Assembly (NCBI RefSeq): GCF_000621505.1 | Contig: NZ_KK211295.1 | Span: 126,202-190,201, forward strand | Direction of reading: 5' to 3' | Origin: Ruminiclostridium cellobioparum DSM 1351 = ATCC 15832 | GTDB lineage: Bacteria > Bacillota > Clostridia > Acetivibrionales > DSM-1351 | DNA length: 64,000 bases | In this document: positions 7,405-15,991 of the stretch, one piece after another | Position numbering within the stretch: the first letter of the stretch is position 1 | How the letters are laid out: every line of letters begins with the position of its first letter | Made by a program: the position numbers and the translations under genes | The notes under the pieces: model-generated | The model's database searches: none | The model's input: the letters and a program-made list of their open reading frames with translations, nothing else | What the model was told of the DNA's origin: nothing

Positions 7405-9246
7405 TCAAACAATATCCTTATAATCGTAATTTGGGACTATTATTTTCATGTAATCCCGGACCTGGTCGGCATTGTTTATAATTATATCTCTCAAACATTC
7501 GATTTCGCGCCTGAGTATTGCAAGATCCGTATGTAAAGGCTTGGCCACATATATCTTGTTGTTTTTGGTGGCCTCAATGCCCTCTTCGGCCAGCAGCAGT
7601 TCCTCATAGAGCTTTTCCCCGGGCCTCAAGCCTGTAAATTCAATTTTGATATCCACGTCAGGTTCAAATCCTGACAGTTTTATAAGGTTTCTGGCAAGAT
7701 CGTAAATCTTGACCGGCTCACCCATATCCAGTACAAAAATTTCTCCGCCCTTTGCCATAGCGCCGGCCTGAAGCACCAGCTGAACCGCTTCGGGTATCGT
7801 CATAAAATATCTGATTATCTCAGGATCTGTGACTGTAACAGGGCCGCCCTGCTCTATCTGCTTTTTAAACAGGGGGATAACACTGCCATTACTGCCCAGT
7901 ACATTTCCGAACCTGACCGCAACAAATTCTGTTTTACTATGTTTGGAGAAAGCCTGAATAATCATTTCGGCTACCCTTTTTGTAGCCCCCATGATATTGG
8001 TAGGGTTAACCGCCTTGTCGGTGGATATCATAACAAATCGCTTTGCTCCGAATTTATCTGCGCATTCGGCCACATTCAGCGTTCCAAATATGTTGTTCTT
8101 TATGGCTTCCGTGGGATTGGCTTCCATGAGCGGGACATGCTTGTGAGCAGCAGCGTGGAATACTATGTCAGGACTGTAAGCTCTAAAAATTTTTTCCAGT
8201 CTTGGCTTTTCCCTGACATTGGCAATGACCGCAACAAGATTTAATTCAGGATGTTTTACGAGAAGCTCATTCTGTATGTCATATGCATTGTTTTCATAAT
8301 TGTCCAATATTATAAGCTGTTTGGGAGAAAAAGCCGCTATCTGCCTGCATAGCTCCGAACCTATGGAGCCGCCGCCTCCGGTTACCATTACCACACGTTC
8401 ACTGATAAGGCTGCCAATTTCATTATTATCAAGCTTGATGGGATCTCTCCCCAGCAAGTCCTCAATATTTACATCACGGATTTTCTGTACCGAAACTGTT
8501 TCGTCTATTAATTGAGAAAGTGAGGGTAAGATTTTCACCTTACATTTGGTGTTGGAGCATATGGTAAAAAGTTCATTGATAGTTTTAGGTGATGCAGATG
8601 GAATCGCAATAACTATCTCATCAATATCCTTCTCCTGAGCCACCCTGACAATATCATTTCTAGTACCTACGACAGTGACTCCATTGAGCTTTTTACCCTG
8701 CTTTCCACGGCTATCATCAATTATTGCCACCGGTGTACTCTTTAATTCCGGATGAAGATGAAACTCGTTTATAAGTGAGGCACCTGCATCACCAGCACCA
8801 ATGAGAAGAATTTTTTTATTATTTCTAATTAGAATAACTTCGCCTCTTATTATACGTCTGAAAACACGGTATCCAAGTCTCAGAGCACCAATTGAAAAAC
8901 AATCTATAAAGAATGTAATTATAAATATACTTCTGGGCACAGGTGTCCGCGTTAAAAATACATATCCAAGCATAAATGTATTACTCAGGAACGATGCTAT
9001 TATAATATTCATCAGTTCATATATTCCGGCATATTTCCATAAGCTGTTGTATAATTTAAATATGTAAAATGCTGCTATTTTTGTAATTGTAGCTATTAGT
9101 ATAAGATGCGGTATTTCCTTCGTAAACTCTGACGCAATATTTCCGAAGCTCAACTCAAATCTCAAGAAATATGCAAGTAAAAGAGAAATATTTATCAAGA
9201 TTATATCAAGTACTATTAAAAACAACACTCTTACTTTGTATATCAT
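7405..9246 (-). CDS. pglF: PglF/CapD-type UDP-GlcNAc 4,6-dehydratase, membrane-bound
   Basis: A 613-residue protein with four N-terminal membrane helices (residues about 5-120), a first Rossmann-like domain (KKILLIGAGDAGASL) and a C-terminal extended short-chain dehydrogenase domain (VMVTGGGGSIGSELCRQ; then STDKAVNPTNIMGATKR, which carries the catalytic Lys, with Met in place of the usual Tyr as in PglF/WbpM). The family converts UDP-GlcNAc to UDP-4-keto-6-deoxy-GlcNAc, the first step to bacillosamine. The matching aminotransferase (14861), acetyltransferase (14228) and phosphoglycosyltransferase (13586) are in the same locus. It has its own promoter (9286-9314) behind a terminator, so it can be expressed separately from the wzz-like gene upstream. 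Confidence 0.88.
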   Translation of the reverse strand: MIYKVRVLFLIVLDIILINISLLLAYFLRFELSFGNIASEFTKEIPHLILIATITKIAAFYIFKLYNSLWKYAGIYELMNIIIASFLSNTFMLGYVFLTRTPVPRSIFIITFFIDCFSIGALRLGYRVFRRIIRGEVILIRNNKKILLIGAGDAGASLINEFHLHPELKSTPVAIIDDSRGKQGKKLNGVTVVGTRNDIVRVAQEKDIDEIVIAIPSASPKTINELFTICSNTKCKVKILPSLSQLIDETVSVQKIRDVNIEDLLGRDPIKLDNNEIGSLISERVVMVTGGGGSIGSELCRQIAAFSPKQLIILDNYENNAYDIQNELLVKHPELNLVAVIANVREKPRLEKIFRAYSPDIVFHAAAHKHVPLMEANPTEAIKNNIFGTLNVAECADKFGAKRFVMISTDKAVNPTNIMGATKRVAEMIIQAFSKHSKTEFVAVRFGNVLGSNGSVIPLFKKQIEQGGPVTVTDPEIIRYFMTIPEAVQLVLQAGAMAKGGEIFVLDMGEPVKIYDLARNLIKLSGFEPDVDIKIEFTGLRPGEKLYEELLLAEEGIEATKNNKIYVAKPLHTDLAILRREIECLRDIIINNADQVRDYMKIIVPNYDYKDIV

Positions 9247-9285
9247 TTGCCAAACTCCATTCCTCGGATTTCATCAACTTACTTT

Positions 9286-9314
9286 ATTATACCAGTAAAT
9301 CAGGCTTTAGTGAA
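9286..9314 (-). promoter_or_regulatory. promoter of the pglF-like gene
   Basis: Minus-strand extended -10 TGG-TATAAT (hexamer 9286-9291) with TTCACT (9309-9314) 17 bases upstream. The stretch from -10 to about -30 is nearly the same as in the promoter at 10507-10535 (19 of 21 bases from TTATTATACCAGT onward on the plus strand), which suggests common control. Confidence 0.5.
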
Positions 9315-9319
9315 GTCTG

Positions 9320-9353
9320 CCAAAAAGGCTTGAGCTATTTCAACTCAAGCCTT
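9320..9353 (-). terminator. Rho-independent terminator after the wzz-like gene
   Basis: AAGGCTTGAG (9325-9334) and CTCAAGCCTT (9344-9353) form a perfect 10-bp stem. On the minus strand the stem is followed by TTTTTGG. It lies 45 bp after the stop at 9399. Confidence 0.8.
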
Positions 9354-9398
9354 ATAAAAACCACTTAATTCTTTAAACTATATTTCTCCTAACCCAAA

Positions 9399-10427
9399 CT
9401 ATGCTTTCTTAAACCAATATTCCCTAATTAAAGCTATTCCACATGCAAGCATACCACCTAGAATCAAACCTATAGCAGCATTACGAGCATTACTTGGACT
9501 TGTTTTCTGAGTCGGTGCCACCGGCGGAGACGGTAAATAAATACTTGTTTCAACAACACCTATCAGGCTTGAATCAAGTTTAGCTTCTTTCCCTGTTTCA
9601 TAGTATTTATCTATAGCTTTTTTCTCAGTATCCAGCTGCGCAAGATTTTCAATATCAGTCCTGATAGTATCCTCAATAGTATTTATTTCCTGCTTTTTTA
9701 GAATAATATCATTTTCAATTTTTGTATAATTGGGATTAATAATATTTTCAAGGACAACAATATCTTTGGTATTTGTCACCTGGCTCATAGCATCCTTTTG
9801 ATTAATTGTTTCAGGAGTTTTTGCCAGGAGCTCTTCATTTTTCTTTAAAATCTCACGGGCACTCTTAAGTAAAATATCCTGAGAGTTCTTGTCAACCTTA
9901 AAATGGTTAATATAGTAATTAATTGCTCTTTCCTTGGTCATAACGTCTGCAAACTCAATATAATTATTGTACAGGACCTGAGCTAGTTTCTGTGCTTCTT
10001 TTGGCTCATCCGCCGACACCGTCACCTCAAAGCTGTTCTGGACAATATCTGTCGAATTTGCAGCGACTTTACCTATAGATATTTGCTTCTTTAAATTTTC
10101 AAGGGTCACATTACTATATCCCATGTCCTTTATTGTTTTTAAAAGAACATCATTACTGGTAATTAAATTTATGTATTGTTCATTAGTAGTAATAGGTAAC
10201 TTGTATTCTCCGTATCTTGTATTATATGTCTCAGGCATGCTCACAACTATGTTCAGTTTTGAATCATACACGGGAGATAATATAAACATACTGAAAATCC
10301 CTGCCAATATGGCTCCTATAAGTGCAACGCTTACTATCATAATCTTACGCTTCCATAAAGCCATAAAGAGCTCTTTCAATTCAATTTCAGCTTCATTATA
10401 TTGTACATTTTGTTGGATTTCACTCAT
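9399..10427 (-). CDS. Wzz/YveK-type polysaccharide chain-length protein
   Basis: A 342-residue membrane protein with the Wzz layout: a cytoplasmic N-terminus, a first helix (about 33-54, IMIVSVALIGAILAGIF), an extracellular coiled-coil region, a Pro-rich stretch (PSPPVAPTQKTSPSNA) just before the second helix (about 315-335), and a short basic tail. Such proteins set polymer chain length with the Wzy polymerase and, in Firmicutes, activate a tyrosine kinase. No such kinase gene is present in the window. The start ATG 10427 has AAGGAG upstream. It has its own promoter and a strong terminator, so it forms a single-gene unit inside the locus. Confidence 0.85.
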   Translation of the reverse strand: MSEIQQNVQYNEAEIELKELFMALWKRKIMIVSVALIGAILAGIFSMFILSPVYDSKLNIVVSMPETYNTRYGEYKLPITTNEQYINLITSNDVLLKTIKDMGYSNVTLENLKKQISIGKVAANSTDIVQNSFEVTVSADEPKEAQKLAQVLYNNYIEFADVMTKERAINYYINHFKVDKNSQDILLKSAREILKKNEELLAKTPETINQKDAMSQVTNTKDIVVLENIINPNYTKIENDIILKKQEINTIEDTIRTDIENLAQLDTEKKAIDKYYETGKEAKLDSSLIGVVETSIYLPSPPVAPTQKTSPSNARNAAIGLILGGMLACGIALIREYWFKKA

Positions 10428-10506
10428 CTTATTGCTCCTTGTATATATTAAATATGGAAATTCAAACCAATGGTTTTCTTTCGTTGATTCTTAGATTTTC
10501 CTTGTT

Positions 10507-10535
10507 ATTATACCAGTTAATCGGGACAACTTCAA
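10507..10535 (-). promoter_or_regulatory. promoter of the wzz-like gene
   Basis: Minus-strand TTGAAG (10530-10535), 17-base spacer, TATAAT (10507-10512) with an upstream TGG (extended -10). The spacer region is nearly the same as in the pglF promoter. Confidence 0.6.
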
Positions 10536-10573
10536 CAAAACATGAATACCATGCCATGTTAAATATACCATAA

Positions 10574-11050
10574 CTAACCTCCAGATTTTGAGCCATATCT
10601 CCTGTATAACTCCACAATAACAGCAGCTGTCACAACACCAGCCAGTGCACTTATGGTATCCAGCTTTATGTCTGCGAATGTCGGCCCTCTGCCTGGGATA
10701 AAATATTGATGCGCTTCATCGGATACCCCATACAGTGCTGCAGCAAGCCATGCAATAACATAAGAAGTATAGGATTTATATCTTATTAAAACTATGGATA
10801 AAGCGGTTAAAAAGCCCAACCCGGAGTAAAGTATGAAATGAGCGGATTTTCTTACATAGTAATGGAGATCAAATACTCTGCTATCGGTTGTATTATATAT
10901 TTCACTCTCCTCAAGCTGATTAAGATGAACTAATATATCTCCTGATTCTTGAAGCGATTCCGTCGAAGGTTTACTGGAAAAATAAAAAATCATACATAAC
11001 CACAATAGAGTTACTGACCAAACTATTATCTTGAAAATTTTCGATTTCAT
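10574..11050 (-). CDS. VanZ-like family membrane protein
   Basis: A 158-residue protein with about four membrane helices. Family markers are the first helix followed by FYFSSKPSTESLQES, the central RKSAHFILYSGLGFL, and the SDEAHQYFIPGRGPTFADIKLDTISALAG signature (seen here as SDEAHQYFIPGR followed by DIKLDTISAL). VanZ-like proteins are common in Firmicute envelope loci; the founding member gives low-level teicoplanin resistance, and the biochemical role is not known. It lies between the wzz-like gene and a flippase gene, 25 bp after the flippase stop. Confidence 0.85.
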   Translation of the reverse strand: MKSKIFKIIVWSVTLLWLCMIFYFSSKPSTESLQESGDILVHLNQLEESEIYNTTDSRVFDLHYYVRKSAHFILYSGLGFLTALSIVLIRYKSYTSYVIAWLAAALYGVSDEAHQYFIPGRGPTFADIKLDTISALAGVVTAAVIVELYRRYGSKSGG

Positions 11051-11075
11051 ATGTAAGTCTCCACCTTATATAATT

Positions 11076-12467
11076 TTAATTATCTCTATTAATTCTAAAA
11101 ACTCCAAGTATATCAAGAAAATTCTTCTTATAAAAAATTAAAACATTGATAACTAATACGATAATTAGCAGAAATATCGTTAAAAATAAATTTAATTTGA
11201 CTTCCTTTAGTAAAATAAAACTAACAAGCAAAACGGATAAATAAATAACCTCTCTCCAGCTTGTCCCGGCAGCTTGAAAATCTTTTGAGGAGCAAAAATA
11301 CCAGATAACAAAAACTATAAAAGTTGCCCAGGCAAGTGCCGATATTGTGCCGACAATAATATAAGCCGTAATATTAAATATAAAAGAAAATGCAAGAATT
11401 ATCACAATTCTTTTCAAATATACTTTTATATTTTTAGAGGCTTTATAAAGGTTTATATATAATACATTTATTACACTAATAAAGGGAAGTGTCAGCATGA
11501 ATATCCAAAGCACATCCAAAGACTCAACATATTTGGCCAGATAAGCTTTAACTAAATATTGCAATATAAAATAACATATTGGGAAAAATGATGAAATTAT
11601 AAGGACATAGTTTTTTAATTTTCTTATGTATTTATGCTCCTCAAGCCTTTTTGAAATACTGGAGTAAAATATATTGGTTACAGATGATATAAAAACCATA
11701 AATAAACTTAATATCGAAACAGCAAAGGAATAAAATGCAAAATCTTCAGTATTGAACAAGCTCTTTACAAACCAACGATCCAATGAAAAAATAAGAACCA
11801 CCATAATATCGGCAATCAGCAAAATAATTCCAGGCTTCATGATAGTGTAATAATCCCTGCATTTCAGCCGGACAGTCTTTATAAATTTATTCCTGCCCAG
11901 AAACAAGGCAGAGAACAGAGCTGCAACAACAAAATGATTTAATATTTTAATATAAATAAACAAATCGGGATTTTGAGATTTTGCATACAGCACAATAAAT
12001 AATGTGTTAAGCAATTCTAAAACCACTAAAATTGCTTGTAAAAAAGAATACTTATCAAACTCTCCAAGCGCCCTGTAATAAAGCCTGAAAAAGTCAATAA
12101 GCTGTAAAGGCATAATAATCAAGCTAAAGAAAATTAAAGCACTATCCTTGAAAGCAAAATAAGATAACACAAACATAATACCACTAACAAACACTTGCAG
12201 CTTCATCAGGAAAAGGTAATATGCCTTTGTCTTTGAAATATCAATTTCAGCCGTTTCTTTTCCGCCATACAGCACGTATATTCCATTAGATAAGCCAAAG
12301 CTAAAAACAGCAGTATATGTAACATATAAAGAAAATGTTTTAAAAAGGGCATAGCCATCAATGCTAAAAACCATAGGTAAAAAAAATCCATTTAATATAC
12401 CTATGACCAACCCAAAAAAATCAACAAATATTAACCGTAACCCTTTCTTTATTTTACTTATTTCCAT
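11076..12467 (-). CDS. Wzx-type polysaccharide flippase (distal module)
   Basis: A 463-residue protein made of about 12-14 hydrophobic helices with short charged loops, the layout of the MOP-superfamily lipid-linked oligosaccharide flippases. It would move the undecaprenyl-linked repeat unit across the membrane before polymerisation. Sequence identity within this family is weak, so the call rests on topology and on its neighbours (glycosyltransferase upstream with a 14-bp overlap, Wzz and Wzy in the locus). It is one of two flippases in the window; the other is at 21062-22531. Confidence 0.78.
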   Translation of the reverse strand: MEISKIKKGLRLIFVDFFGLVIGILNGFFLPMVFSIDGYALFKTFSLYVTYTAVFSFGLSNGIYVLYGGKETAEIDISKTKAYYLFLMKLQVFVSGIMFVLSYFAFKDSALIFFSLIIMPLQLIDFFRLYYRALGEFDKYSFLQAILVVLELLNTLFIVLYAKSQNPDLFIYIKILNHFVVAALFSALFLGRNKFIKTVRLKCRDYYTIMKPGIILLIADIMVVLIFSLDRWFVKSLFNTEDFAFYSFAVSILSLFMVFISSVTNIFYSSISKRLEEHKYIRKLKNYVLIISSFFPICYFILQYLVKAYLAKYVESLDVLWIFMLTLPFISVINVLYINLYKASKNIKVYLKRIVIILAFSFIFNITAYIIVGTISALAWATFIVFVIWYFCSSKDFQAAGTSWREVIYLSVLLVSFILLKEVKLNLFLTIFLLIIVLVINVLIFYKKNFLDILGVFRINRDN

Positions 12468-13605
12468 TACCTGATAACTCCATAAATACCTTCATTTGTT
12501 TTTCAATTACTCTATCTATACTAAAGTGCTTTATCACCCGTTGTCTTGCCATCTTACCCATTCGAACAGCTTCTTCATGGTTTTTAAGGTAGTATTCTAT
12601 ACTTTTCTGAAGCCCGTTTATATCTCTAGGTTGATAAATCAGACCACACTCATCAGTAATTTCTTCCTTTATACCTCTTATATTAGTACCAATAACAGCC
12701 TTCTCCATTGCCATAGCTTCAAGCAGAGACACCGGCATACCTTCTCTGTATGAGGGTAATACAAAAATATCCATTATACTCAAAAGGTCCGCAATATCTT
12801 CCCGATGCCCAAGTAATACTATATCCTGCTCCAGCCGGTTCTCACTAATTATACGCCGAATATCCTGAGCAATGACATCACCCGGACGTTCATTAAAATC
12901 CCAGGGGCCTACCAGCATAAGCTGACAATTCATTTCTTTTCTTATGTTAACAAAAGCGTGGATTAAATCCAACACACCTTTTGATCTGACTATACGACCG
13001 ACATAGCCAATAATTGGTGTGTCACTTTTGATATTCAGGCCTGCTCTTAACTGCTCCTTAGCAGTTGCATTTATTAAGCCGGGATCAAAATACCTAACAT
13101 TGATACCCACACTGTTTATATTTATAACTTTATCGGCCGATAAAAATTTTTTTCTCACGGCCATATCCATATCTTCCTGGTTCACTGTAAAAATGTAATT
13201 TGTTAAAGCCCTGGCCATGAATCTTTCAATATAATAAAATACTTTGGGTTTAAAAATAAAACCATGAACAGTATAGATCTTTATATCAACTTTTGCAAAA
13301 AATGCAGCCAATCGTCCTATAAATGAAGCTATAGGAGTATGAACATGAAGTATATCTATTTCTTCTTTTTTAAATATTCGAATTAATTGATATAGAGATT
13401 TTATTAAAGCTATGGGACTTAAACTCCTGCTTAAAGCTATATCGTAAGTTTTAAAGCCTTCCTGCTCAAGCTTATCCAGGTATCCATAGTTCCTTGCACC
13501 ACATATTACACTGAAATCATTCTGCTTTAATTTTTTCATAAGCGGCAGCACAAACTTATATAATGTTATATCAATTGTAGAAAGCTCAAATATTTTTAGT
13601 ATCAT
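12454..13605 (-). CDS. GT4-family glycosyltransferase
   Basis: A 383-residue GT-B glycosyltransferase. The N-terminal acceptor domain includes EEIDILHVHTPIASFIGRLA; the C-terminal donor domain shows GYVGRIVRSKGVLDLI and the EX7E pair in REGMPVSLLEAMAMEKAVIG. This pattern is typical of GT4 enzymes that add the second sugar onto an undecaprenyl-linked primer, such as PglA, which acts on diacetylbacillosamine. It overlaps the phosphoglycosyltransferase gene by 20 bp upstream and the flippase by 14 bp downstream. That it is the PglA equivalent is inference from position. Confidence 0.85.
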   Translation of the reverse strand: MILKIFELSTIDITLYKFVLPLMKKLKQNDFSVICGARNYGYLDKLEQEGFKTYDIALSRSLSPIALIKSLYQLIRIFKKEEIDILHVHTPIASFIGRLAAFFAKVDIKIYTVHGFIFKPKVFYYIERFMARALTNYIFTVNQEDMDMAVRKKFLSADKVININSVGINVRYFDPGLINATAKEQLRAGLNIKSDTPIIGYVGRIVRSKGVLDLIHAFVNIRKEMNCQLMLVGPWDFNERPGDVIAQDIRRIISENRLEQDIVLLGHREDIADLLSIMDIFVLPSYREGMPVSLLEAMAMEKAVIGTNIRGIKEEITDECGLIYQPRDINGLQKSIEYYLKNHEEAVRMGKMARQRVIKHFSIDRVIEKQMKVFMELSGNGNK

Positions 13606-14212
13606 TTTTATTACTCATCTCGTCTTTTATTAAAAACTTTTCCTTTTCACCATAAAGGCCTTCCCGTTTAAAAATAACCGAAAATGTTTTTAAGAAAATT
13701 TTCAAGTCAAGCCCTAACGACCAGTTTTCAACATACTGAACATCGTATTTTATTCTCTCCGGCCAACTGATACTGTTACGTCCACTAATTTGAGCAAGGC
13801 CGGTCACTCCGGGCTTCATAATCAGCCGTTTCTTTTGAAAATCACTATATTGCTTCACCTGATATTCCAAAGTAGGCCTGGGCCCTATAAAACTCATATC
13901 ACCCCAAAAAATATTGAGCAACTGGGGTAATTCATCCAGGCTTGTTTTCCTTAAAAACCTTCCTATCCGGGTTATCCTTGGATCATTTTCCTCTGTATAG
14001 ACACCATTGCCAATATTAACAGCATCAGGAATCATCGTTCTGAATTTATATATATTAAATAACTTTTGATTCTTTCCCACTCTTTGCTGAATAAATATAA
14101 CAGGTCCTTTACTATCCAGTTTGATTAAGACAGAGATAAGGATAAACAAAGGACATAGTACTATAAGAAGAATGCAAGAAAATACTCTATCAAGCAAATA
14201 TTTCATGACCAT
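13586..14212 (-). CDS. PglC-like initiating phosphoglycosyltransferase
   Basis: A 208-residue small monotopic phosphoglycosyltransferase. It has one N-terminal membrane segment (about 10-30), then the core FIQQRVGKNQKLFNIYKFRTM, the active-site region RKTSLDELPQLLNIFWGDMSFIGPRP (read as RKTSLDELPQ plus GDMSFIGPRP, with the catalytic Asp-Glu pair), and PGVTGLAQISGR. It transfers a phospho-sugar from a UDP-sugar to undecaprenyl phosphate, starting a repeat unit. The length and the neighbouring PglD- and PglE-like genes suggest UDP-diacetylbacillosamine as the substrate. Confidence 0.88.
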   Translation of the reverse strand: MVMKYLLDRVFSCILLIVLCPLFILISVLIKLDSKGPVIFIQQRVGKNQKLFNIYKFRTMIPDAVNIGNGVYTEENDPRITRIGRFLRKTSLDELPQLLNIFWGDMSFIGPRPTLEYQVKQYSDFQKKRLIMKPGVTGLAQISGRNSISWPERIKYDVQYVENWSLGLDLKIFLKTFSVIFKREGLYGEKEKFLIKDEMSNKNDTKNI

Positions 14213-14227
14213 CTGTTTGTCCCCTTC

Positions 14228-14851
14228 CTATTTAATTTTTCTGGCAGGAACCCCTATGTAGGTTCCTCTTTCATGAATATCTTTTGTTGCAACAGCACCT
14301 GCACCAATTATTACATGCTTCGTAATGTTAAGTCCTTGCAGGACACAGGATTTACTTCCCAACTCACAACCTTCTTGAACAGTAACATTTCCACTGATAT
14401 TTACATTCCAATATAAAGTTGTAAAGCACCTGAGTTCACTTTCATGACCAATACCACACTGAGGATTGACTGTAACAAAATCCTGCAATGTTACCTCTGC
14501 AGAAAGTATACTATTCGCACCTATAATGTTACCCACACCCAATTTCACATTACTTCCCATCATAGCAGTAGGGTGAACTAAATTGGGATACTGGAATCCT
14601 ATTCTCATAATTCTCTCATAAATTTTCTTTTTTATTTTAGGATTTGCTATAGCTAAAGCTACATTATCAACACCTTGATATTGATCAAGATATTCTGTTG
14701 TATCTAGTACAGGGACATGGTTAATAGAGGTACCTTTTTTTTCTATATTGTCATCTAGAAAGCCCACTATTTCATAACCACCTATAGCCCTAACTAAGTC
14801 CACTACCTCTTTACCAAAACCACCTGCTCCAATAATCAGTATTCTCTTCAT
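14228..14851 (-). CDS. pglD: PglD/NeuD-type sugar O/N-acetyltransferase
   Basis: A 207-residue protein with an N-terminal Rossmann-like domain (RILIIGAGGFGKEVVDLV) and a C-terminal left-handed beta helix of hexapeptide repeats (VKLGVGNIIGANSIL; GVPARKI end). The His in PQCGIGHESEL matches the catalytic base of PglD, which acetylates the 4-amino group of UDP-4-amino-6-deoxy-GlcNAc to give UDP-diacetylbacillosamine. It is 15 bp from the PglC-like gene and 9 bp from the aminotransferase, so the three form a tight unit. Confidence 0.85.
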   Translation of the reverse strand: MKRILIIGAGGFGKEVVDLVRAIGGYEIVGFLDDNIEKKGTSINHVPVLDTTEYLDQYQGVDNVALAIANPKIKKKIYERIMRIGFQYPNLVHPTAMMGSNVKLGVGNIIGANSILSAEVTLQDFVTVNPQCGIGHESELRCFTTLYWNVNISGNVTVQEGCELGSKSCVLQGLNITKHVIIGAGAVATKDIHERGTYIGVPARKIK

Positions 14852-14860
14852 TCTACCACC

Positions 14861-15973
14861 CTAAAACTTACCAATTATAGCCTTTATCGCTTCACAAACT
14901 TCCTTTACTTCCCATTCTTCCATAGTAGTGGCAAATGGAAGTGCAAGAGTCGAGTTTCCGACCCTTTCTGTTACAGGGAAATCTCCTTCTTTAAAGCCAA
15001 ACATTTTTCTCATATAAGGCTGCAAATGTATAGGAGTAAAATATGGTTTTGAATCGATCCCCTTCTCATTAAGAAGATTCATAACTTTATCTCTGTCAAT
15101 GCCTTTATCAAATGTAATACTATAAATAAACCAACTCATGTTGGTCACCTTGGGATCAATCCAGGGACGGGTGATACCATCCACATCTTTCAAGTAATAA
15201 TAATATAGTTGTGCTACTTTCTCCCTTTTCTTCATTATTTCATTTATCCTGCTAAGCTGAGCAACGCCCAACGCACTGTGGAGCTCACTTAAGCGATAAT
15301 TATATCCCATTTGTTCATGATGCAGCCATGTTCCTGTCACAGCTCTACCTTGACTTCTCAGGCTTCGGCAGATATCTGCAATATCATCATCATTGGTAAC
15401 TATCATACCACCTTCGGCAGATGTAATTTGTTTGTTAGGATAAAAAGCAAAAACTGCGGCATCTCCAATAGTTCCTGCCTTCGCTCCGTCATATTCGCTG
15501 CCTATAGCTTCACAACTATCCTCTAAAACTTTTAAATTATTTTTCTCAGCTATATTAACAATATTTTTCATGTCTAGTGGCTGTCCAAACACATCTACAG
15601 GCAACAGCAATTTTGTTTTATCTGTAATTTTATCCTCAATCAGGTCAATATTTATGTTAAAGGTTTTTTCATCTATATCAACGAAAACCGGCTTAGCTCT
15701 CTCAAATAAAAAGCAATTTGTTGAAGAAACAAAACTAAAGGGGGTAGTGACTACTTCGTCTCCATCACTAACTCCCATTGCCCTGATTAATAAATGAAGA
15801 CCACTTGTACCACTGTTCACACCGATAGCATGTTTTGTTCCTATAAAATCAGCTATACCCTTTTCAAACTCAAGGATTTTTGGTCCGATACTAAGCGTAT
15901 TACTTTGTAGTACTTCCAATACTGCATCTATTTCCTTTTGAGTGATATCAGGCTTACTTACCGGAATTCTCAT
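14861..15973 (-). CDS. pglE: PglE-like DegT/DnrJ/EryC1/StrS sugar aminotransferase
   Basis: A 370-residue PLP enzyme of the sugar aminotransferase family. The PLP-binding Lys is in FAFYPNKQITSAEGG, and the usual GTSGLHLLIRA and EDSCEAIGSEY motifs are present. With the PglF-like dehydratase and PglD-like acetyltransferase in the locus it would convert UDP-4-keto-6-deoxy-GlcNAc to the 4-amino sugar. The product stereochemistry cannot be read from sequence. It is one of three aminotransferases of this family in the window (others at 28975 and 36031). Confidence 0.85.
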   Translation of the reverse strand: MRIPVSKPDITQKEIDAVLEVLQSNTLSIGPKILEFEKGIADFIGTKHAIGVNSGTSGLHLLIRAMGVSDGDEVVTTPFSFVSSTNCFLFERAKPVFVDIDEKTFNINIDLIEDKITDKTKLLLPVDVFGQPLDMKNIVNIAEKNNLKVLEDSCEAIGSEYDGAKAGTIGDAAVFAFYPNKQITSAEGGMIVTNDDDIADICRSLRSQGRAVTGTWLHHEQMGYNYRLSELHSALGVAQLSRINEIMKKREKVAQLYYYYLKDVDGITRPWIDPKVTNMSWFIYSITFDKGIDRDKVMNLLNEKGIDSKPYFTPIHLQPYMRKMFGFKEGDFPVTERVGNSTLALPFATTMEEWEVKEVCEAIKAIIGKF

Positions 15974-15991
15974 TTTGACTACCCCAACTTT

